From: Roseomonas sp. KE0001 | Lineage (GTDB): Bacteria; Pseudomonadota; Alphaproteobacteria; Acetobacterales; Acetobacteraceae | Direction of reading: 5' to 3' | Assembly: GCF_016107285.1 (NCBI RefSeq) | Contig: NZ_RCVQ01000008.1 | Span: forward strand, 182,867-246,866 | DNA: 64,000 nucleotides | Part shown: positions 59,938 to 64,000 of the stretch, in pieces | How the letters are laid out: each line of letters starts with the position of its first letter | Position numbering within the stretch: the first letter of the stretch is position 1 | Notes under the pieces: generated by a model | Database searches by the model: none | Seen by the model: the letters and a program-made list of their open reading frames with translations, nothing else | Told to the model about the DNA's origin: nothing | Program-made: the position numbers and the translations under genes

Positions 59938-60855
59938 ATGTCCGCGTCATCCTCCGCCCCCGTCTCCTGGCGCGCCTGGCTGCTCTCCGATGCGCCGGCC
60001 TCGCGCGCGCAGGCGAAATGGGGCCGGCGCTACCAGCTCTGGCTGGCCTTCCGGCGCAACGGCCTCGCCGTCGCCGGGCTGGTCATCGTGCTGGCCATGC
60101 TGCTGTTCTCCCTCGCCGCGCCGCTGCTGGCGCCGCAGGATCCCGGCGCGCAGGCGCTGGCCAACCGCCTGCAGCCGCCCTCGGCGGCGCACTGGCTCGG
60201 CACCGACGAGCTGGGCCGCGACGTCTGGTCGCGCCTGCTGCATGGCGGGCGCGTCACGCTCGGCATGGTCGTCGCCGTGGTGGTGCTGGTGGCGCCGCTG
60301 GGCCTCGTCATCGGCTGCGTCGCCGGCTATGCGGGGGGCCTGCTCGACAAGGTGCTGATGCGCGTCACCGATGTCTTCCTGGCCTTCCCGCGGCTGATCC
60401 TGGCCCTGGCCTTCGTCGCCGCCATGAAGCCCGGCGTGGAGAGCGCCGTCATCGCCATCGCGCTCACCGCCTGGCCGCCCTATGCCCGGCTGGCGCGGGC
60501 CGAGACGCTGACCATCCGCAACACCGACTACATCGCCGCGGTGCGGATGACCGGCGCCTCGCCCTGGCGCGTCATCTGGCGGCATGTCGCGCCGATGTGC
60601 CTGCCCTCGCTCACCGTGCGCGTGACGCTCGACATGTCCTCGATCATCCTGACGGCGGCCGGCCTCGGCTTCCTGGGCCTCGGCGCCCAGCCGCCGATCC
60701 CGGAATGGGGCACCATGATCGCCACGGCGCGGCGCTTCATCCTGGAGCAGTGGTGGGTTCCGGTGATCCCGGGGCTCGCCATCTTCATCGCCTCCCTCGC
60801 CTTCAACCTGCTGGGCGACGGGCTGCGCGACGTGCTGGACCCGAAGCAGCGGTGA
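59938..60855 (+). CDS. ABC transporter permease (DppC/OppC type)
   Basis: A 305-residue inner-membrane subunit. Helix one is GLAVAGLVIVLAMLLFSLAA, then the DppC-type segment HWLGTDELGRDVWSRLLHGG, and the EAA loop YIAAVRMTGASPWRVIWRHV that contacts the ATPases. It starts 3 bases after the first permease and its stop overlaps the GTG of the first ATPase gene, so it is translated in a coupled run. Confidence 0.93.
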   Translation: MSASSSAPVSWRAWLLSDAPASRAQAKWGRRYQLWLAFRRNGLAVAGLVIVLAMLLFSLAAPLLAPQDPGAQALANRLQPPSAAHWLGTDELGRDVWSRLLHGGRVTLGMVVAVVVLVAPLGLVIGCVAGYAGGLLDKVLMRVTDVFLAFPRLILALAFVAAMKPGVESAVIAIALTAWPPYARLARAETLTIRNTDYIAAVRMTGASPWRVIWRHVAPMCLPSLTVRVTLDMSSIILTAAGLGFLGLGAQPPIPEWGTMIATARRFILEQWWVPVIPGLAIFIASLAFNLLGDGLRDVLDPKQR

Positions 60856-61757
60856 GCGGCGCCATGGCAGGCCCCCCCGACAGGGCCCCCCACCGGCCCC
60901 CCCACCGGCCCCCCCACCGTCCCCTGGTCGAGATCCGCGACCTGCGCGTGGACTTTCCCCATCCCTCCGGCTTCACCCGGGCGGTGCGCGGCATCTCCCT
61001 CAGCCTCGGGCGGGAGAAGCTCGGCATCGTCGGCGAGAGCGGCTCGGGCAAGTCGGTGACGGGGCGGGCGCTGATGCGGCTGCTGCCCGGCTCGGCCCGC
61101 GTGACGGCCGAGGCGCTGCGCTTCGACGGCATCGATGTGCTGGCCGCCTCGGAGCGGCAGATGCGCAGCCTGCGCGGCGGCCGCATCGGCCTGATCCTGC
61201 AGGACCCGAAATACAGCCTGAACCCGGTGATGACGGTCGGCCGACAGATCGCCGAGGCCTGGCTCGCCCACAGGAAGGGCAGCCGGCGCGAGGCCCGGGA
61301 CGTGGCGCTGTCGCTGCTGGAGCAGGTGCGCATCCGCGAGCCGGGGCGCGTGCTGGACGCCTATCCGCACGAGATCTCGGGTGGCATGGGGCAGCGCGTG
61401 ATGATCGCCATGATGCTGGCGCCGGAGCCGGACATGCTGATCGCCGACGAGCCGACCAGCGCCCTCGATGCCAGCGTGCAGGCGGAGATCCTGCGGCTGA
61501 TCGAGGATCTGGTCTCGGCCCGCGGCATGGGGCTGATGCTGATCAGCCACGATCTGCCGCTGGTCGCGCGCTTCTGCGACCGGGTGGCGGTGATGTATGC
61601 CGGACAGGTGATGGAGGAGCTGCCCGCGCGCGATCTGCACCGGGCTGAGCATCCCTATACCCGCGGCCTGCTGGACTGCATGCCGAGCCTCGACCACCCG
61701 CGCGCCCGCCTGCCGACGCTGGACCGCGACCCCGCTTGGCTGGAGCCGCGCGCATGA
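60852..61757 (+). CDS. ABC transporter ATP-binding protein (DppD/OppD type)
   Basis: ATPase of 301 residues from GTG 60852, which overlaps the permease stop (GTGA); the ATG at 60864 is the alternative. Walker A is GESGSGKSVTGRA, signature EISGGMGQRVM, Walker B MLIADEPTSALDA, followed by the switch His in LISHDLPLV. The C-terminal oligopeptide-type domain is shortened and has no cysteine-rich tail. The first residues form an unusual HRPP repeat encoded by runs of six or seven C. Confidence 0.92.
   Translation: MSGAMAGPPDRAPHRPPHRPPHRPLVEIRDLRVDFPHPSGFTRAVRGISLSLGREKLGIVGESGSGKSVTGRALMRLLPGSARVTAEALRFDGIDVLAASERQMRSLRGGRIGLILQDPKYSLNPVMTVGRQIAEAWLAHRKGSRREARDVALSLLEQVRIREPGRVLDAYPHEISGGMGQRVMIAMMLAPEPDMLIADEPTSALDASVQAEILRLIEDLVSARGMGLMLISHDLPLVARFCDRVAVMYAGQVMEELPARDLHRAEHPYTRGLLDCMPSLDHPRARLPTLDRDPAWLEPRA
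60872..60915 (+). repeat. poly-C tracts with 12-base HRPP repeat
   Basis: C7 at 60872-60878, C6 at 60886-60891, C7 at 60897-60903 and 60909-60915 lie within CACCGGCCCCCC-type units near the 5' end of the ATPase gene. Such tracts are prone to slippage. Confidence 0.85.
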
Positions 61758-62488
61758 TCTCCATCCGGCATCTCGACGTGCATTTCGGCAGCAGCCACGT
61801 GGTGCGCGACATCTCCTTCGGGATCGGCGCGGGCGAGACCTACGGGCTGGTGGGCGAGAGCGGCTCGGGCAAGTCCACCGTGCTGCGCACCATCGCCGGG
61901 CTCAACGCGGACTGGCAGGGGGAGATGACGCTCGGCGGCAAGGCCTTGGGCGCCCGGCGCGACCGCGCCTTCTTCAAGACGGTCCAGATGGTCTTCCAGG
62001 ATCCCTATGGCTCGCTGCATCCGCGCCAGACGGTGGACCGCATCCTGGCCGAGCCGCTGGCGATCCATGGCATCCCCGATGCCGAAGCGCGCATCGCCCG
62101 GGCGCTCTCCGAAGTGGCGCTGCCGCGCACCGCCCGCTTCCGTTTCCCGCACCAGCTGTCCGGCGGGCAGCGGCAGCGCGTCGCCATCGCCCGCGCCCTG
62201 ATCGCTGATCCCGCCGTGCTGCTGCTCGATGAGCCGACCAGTGCGCTGGACGTCTCGGTGCAGGCGGAGGTGTTGAACCTGCTGGCCGACCTGCGGCAGG
62301 CGCGGCAGCTCACCTGCATCCTCGTCTCGCACAACCTGGCGGTGGTGGCGCATCTCTGCGGCCGCCTGGCGGTGATGCAGGGGGGGCGGATCGTCGAGGA
62401 GCTGAGCGCGGCGCAACTCCGCGCCGGGGAGGCCCGGCACCCGCATACGCGCGAGCTGATCGCCCTGTCGCACGAGCTGGCGGCCTGA
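61754..62488 (+). CDS. ABC transporter ATP-binding protein (DppF/OppF type)
   Basis: A 244-residue ATPase partnering the previous one. Walker A GESGSGKSTVLRT, Q-loop MVFQDPYGSLHPRQTV, signature QLSGGQRQRVAIARAL, Walker B LLLDEPTSALD and switch His in LVSHNLAVV. The ATG at 61754 overlaps the preceding stop (ATGA). Shorter than typical DppF at the C-terminus. Completes the importer: receptor, two permeases, two ATPases in that order. Confidence 0.93.
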   Translation: MISIRHLDVHFGSSHVVRDISFGIGAGETYGLVGESGSGKSTVLRTIAGLNADWQGEMTLGGKALGARRDRAFFKTVQMVFQDPYGSLHPRQTVDRILAEPLAIHGIPDAEARIARALSEVALPRTARFRFPHQLSGGQRQRVAIARALIADPAVLLLDEPTSALDVSVQAEVLNLLADLRQARQLTCILVSHNLAVVAHLCGRLAVMQGGRIVEELSAAQLRAGEARHPHTRELIALSHELAA

Positions 62489-62541
62489 GGTGGCCGCCAG
62501 GGCGCGCGGATGGCTTGCCGGGCGCCCTGCACTGATGTGAA

Positions 62542-62551
62542 CTGTCGACAG
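62542..62551. promoter_or_regulatory. perfect 10-bp palindrome upstream of Bug receptor 4
   Basis: CTGTCGACAG, immediately before an AGGAGAG and 12 bases before the first ATG (62563). It could be an operator half site or coincidence; its halves (CTGTC/GACAG) recur in the inverted repeat before Bug receptor 2. Confidence 0.35.
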
Positions 62552-62562
62552 GAGAGCGGGGT

Positions 62563-63567
62563 ATGGAACGCCCGCCCGGAGGAGCGTCGATGGTATCACG
62601 TCGTGAGACGCTGGGGCTGATGGCCTCGGCCCCGTTGCTGGGGGCCCGGCCGGCCCTCGCCCAGGCCGATTATCCCAGCCGCGCCATGGTCGTGCTGGTC
62701 GGATTTGCCCCTGGCGGCGGCACGGACATCATTGCCAGGCTGCTGGCCCCTTCCCTGCAGGCCAGTTTCGGGCAGCCGGTCACGGTCGAAAACCGCCCCG
62801 GGGCCAGTGGCACCGTGGCGGCCGCGGCGGCGGCGCGCTCCCGCCCCGATGGCTATACGCTTCTGATGGGCACGGTCAGCACCCAGGCGGTGGTCGGGCC
62901 CCTGATGCGGCAGCCGCCTTATGACCAGATGCGCGACTTCACCCCCATCACGCTGGCCGGCACGGTGCCGCTGGTGGCGGTGGTTCCGGCCAAGGCCCCC
63001 TATCGCGACCTCCAGGGCCTGATCGAATACGCCCGCGCGCATCCCGGTCAGCTCAACTACGCCTCGTCCGGCATCGGCACGCAGCAGCATCTGGCGGCGG
63101 AAATGCTCTGCCAGGCGGCGGATATCCGCATGACCCATGTGCCTTATCGCGGCACGGGGCCCGTGGTGAACGACTTGCTGGCCGGCACGCTGGATCTGGC
63201 CATCGACACCATGCCGACGCACCTGCCGCATCTGCGCGCGGGCAGCACGCGCGCCCTGGCGGTCACCTTGCCGCAGCGCGTCGCCGCCCTGCCGGATGTG
63301 CCGACGGTGGCGGAGAGCGGCTTTCCCGGCTTCGAGATCAATGTCTGGTACATGCTGCTCGGGCCGGCCGGATTGCCGGATGCCGTGGTGAAGCGTTGGT
63401 CGGAAGCGATGCAGGCGGCCCTGCGCGACCCGGCCAACCGTGCCAGGCTGGAGGAAGCGGGCTTCATTCCCGGTGGCGGCTCTGTGCAGGACGCGGCCGA
63501 ACTGGTGCGACGGGAGGCGGAACGCTACGCGGCGCTGGCCCAGCGGGCCGGCATCCGCATCGAATAG
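62563..63567 (+). CDS. Bug/TctC-family periplasmic solute-binding receptor 4
   Basis: A 334-residue exported receptor. The twin-arginine signal peptide is VSRRETLGLMASAPLLGARP, followed by the family motifs AMVVLVGFAPGGGTDIIAR, PVTVENRPGASGTVAAAA and LNYASSGIGTQQHLAAEML, then MTHVPYRGTGPVVNDLLAG. Two starts are possible: ATG 62563 (AGGAGAG upstream) and ATG 62590 (GGAGGAG upstream, and closer to a standard signal peptide). It follows the ABC operon by 74 bases. No TctAB partner; ligand unknown. Confidence 0.92.
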   Translation: MERPPGGASMVSRRETLGLMASAPLLGARPALAQADYPSRAMVVLVGFAPGGGTDIIARLLAPSLQASFGQPVTVENRPGASGTVAAAAAARSRPDGYTLLMGTVSTQAVVGPLMRQPPYDQMRDFTPITLAGTVPLVAVVPAKAPYRDLQGLIEYARAHPGQLNYASSGIGTQQHLAAEMLCQAADIRMTHVPYRGTGPVVNDLLAGTLDLAIDTMPTHLPHLRAGSTRALAVTLPQRVAALPDVPTVAESGFPGFEINVWYMLLGPAGLPDAVVKRWSEAMQAALRDPANRARLEEAGFIPGGGSVQDAAELVRREAERYAALAQRAGIRIE

Positions 63568-63644
63568 GGCCGGAGGCGGTTGCGGCCCGGAGTCGGGGCA
63601 GGCATGTATGCCGCTTCGAAGCCGAGATATCATCGCGAGGATTC

Positions 63645-63974
63645 ATGCGCAGAGGCCGCGCCAAGAGCATTCCGAAGAGCCAGACCCGCCGTCCCGCGGA
63701 GGCGGCGGGGGAAGTCGCGCGGCTGCGGCAGGAGCTCCAGGAGGCGCGCGCCCTGCTGCGGGAATTGGCGGAAGGCGGTGGCTCCGTGGTCGCCAAGCGC
63801 TTGGCCAGCCTGGAAGAGGAGCGCCAGATCGCCCGTGGCCAGGCTGTCGAGGCAGCCATGGCCAAGTCGAAAGCGGAAGGGGAGCTGCGCCGGCTTCAGG
63901 CCGCGATCGACAAGGCGCCGGGATTCCAGGGCTGGCTGCTGCGGCGGGCGCGCCGCCGCCTGGAGACGGGCTGA
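63645..63974 (+). CDS. small coiled-coil protein, hypothetical
   Basis: A 109-residue, very basic protein. Residues about 20-90 are a strong coiled-coil candidate (ARLRQELQEARALLRELAEG, ASLEEERQIARGQAVEAAMA), and the C-terminus is arginine rich (LLRRARRRLE). There is no signal peptide or membrane helix. Family not recognised; the heptad pattern and codon usage support a real gene. Start at 63645 because the frame upstream crosses the Bug receptor 4 tail. It lies 77 bases after that gene; 26 bases follow it to the window end. Confidence 0.6.
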   Translation: MRRGRAKSIPKSQTRRPAEAAGEVARLRQELQEARALLRELAEGGGSVVAKRLASLEEERQIARGQAVEAAMAKSKAEGELRRLQAAIDKAPGFQGWLLRRARRRLETG

Positions 63975-64000
63975 GCCGGGCGCGTTACCCGGCTTTCCAG

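Overview
The window is a GC-rich (roughly 70%) bacterial chromosome segment with tightly packed genes, many start/stop overlaps and long antisense open frames. Gene content points to an alphaproteobacterium, most likely Acetobacteraceae close to Roseomonas (inference from content, not from a marker gene): four orphan Bug/TctC-type periplasmic receptors, a Ku-LigD repair pair, ETF-ubiquinone oxidoreductase, a PutA with no DNA-binding domain next to an Lrp-type regulator, and the MEP-pathway gene ispE. I see no insertion sequence, integrase, prophage, CRISPR array or rRNA. One tRNA gene (Gln, TTG) is present.

Layout. 1-3.8 kb: four glycosyltransferases (first one cut by the window edge). 4-5.1 kb: a short MgtC-type membrane protein and small hypotheticals. 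5.2-8.6 kb: Ku and LigD (non-homologous end joining). 8.7-13.8 kb: a leftward run of LysR regulator, 3-hydroxyisobutyrate-dehydrogenase-like protein, aldehyde dehydrogenase, serine acetyltransferase and VOC protein. 13.9-16 kb: ketopantoate-reductase-like protein and Bug receptor 1. 16.4-20.1 kb: a large soluble GAF/PAS hybrid kinase. 20.1-25.1 kb: CobW-type GTPase coupled to an N-acyl-D-amino-acid deacylase, then an FdhF/YdeP molybdoenzyme. 25.2-27.5 kb: Bug receptor 2 with a class II (degradative) HMG-CoA reductase. 27.6-33.4 kb: MocR-type regulator, Lrp regulator and divergent putA. 33.6-34.9 kb: lower-GC manganese catalase and tRNA-Gln.

34.9-42.3 kb: ispE (its stop codon lies inside tRNA-Gln), a TPR protein, ETF-QO, a family-4-like uracil-DNA glycosylase with no Fe-S cysteines, and a lytic transglycosylase. 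42.5-47.7 kb: a coupled signalling operon (hybrid kinase with two receivers, single-domain receiver, HPt/receiver/GGDEF protein) followed by moaB. 47.7-54.1 kb: radical SAM protein, Bug receptor 3, DUF2171, NfeD/SPFH pair, lipoprotein, RlmM-like methyltransferase, DUF423 and phosphoribosyltransferase. 54.2-57 kb: an RTX-like protein with seven C-terminal repeats of about 41 residues, and an unrecognised outer-membrane-barrel-like protein upstream of it. 57.2-62.5 kb: a complete five-gene peptide-type ABC importer. 62.6-64 kb: Bug receptor 4 and a small coiled-coil protein.

The strongest leads are the RTX-repeat/barrel pair, the Bug receptor-HMG-CoA reductase pair (possible mevalonate catabolism in an organism that makes isoprenoids by the MEP route), the ispE stop codon embedded in tRNA-Gln, the CobW-deacylase coupling, and several perfect inverted repeats upstream of genes (5121-5145, 25147-25186, 57160-57173, 62542-62551).
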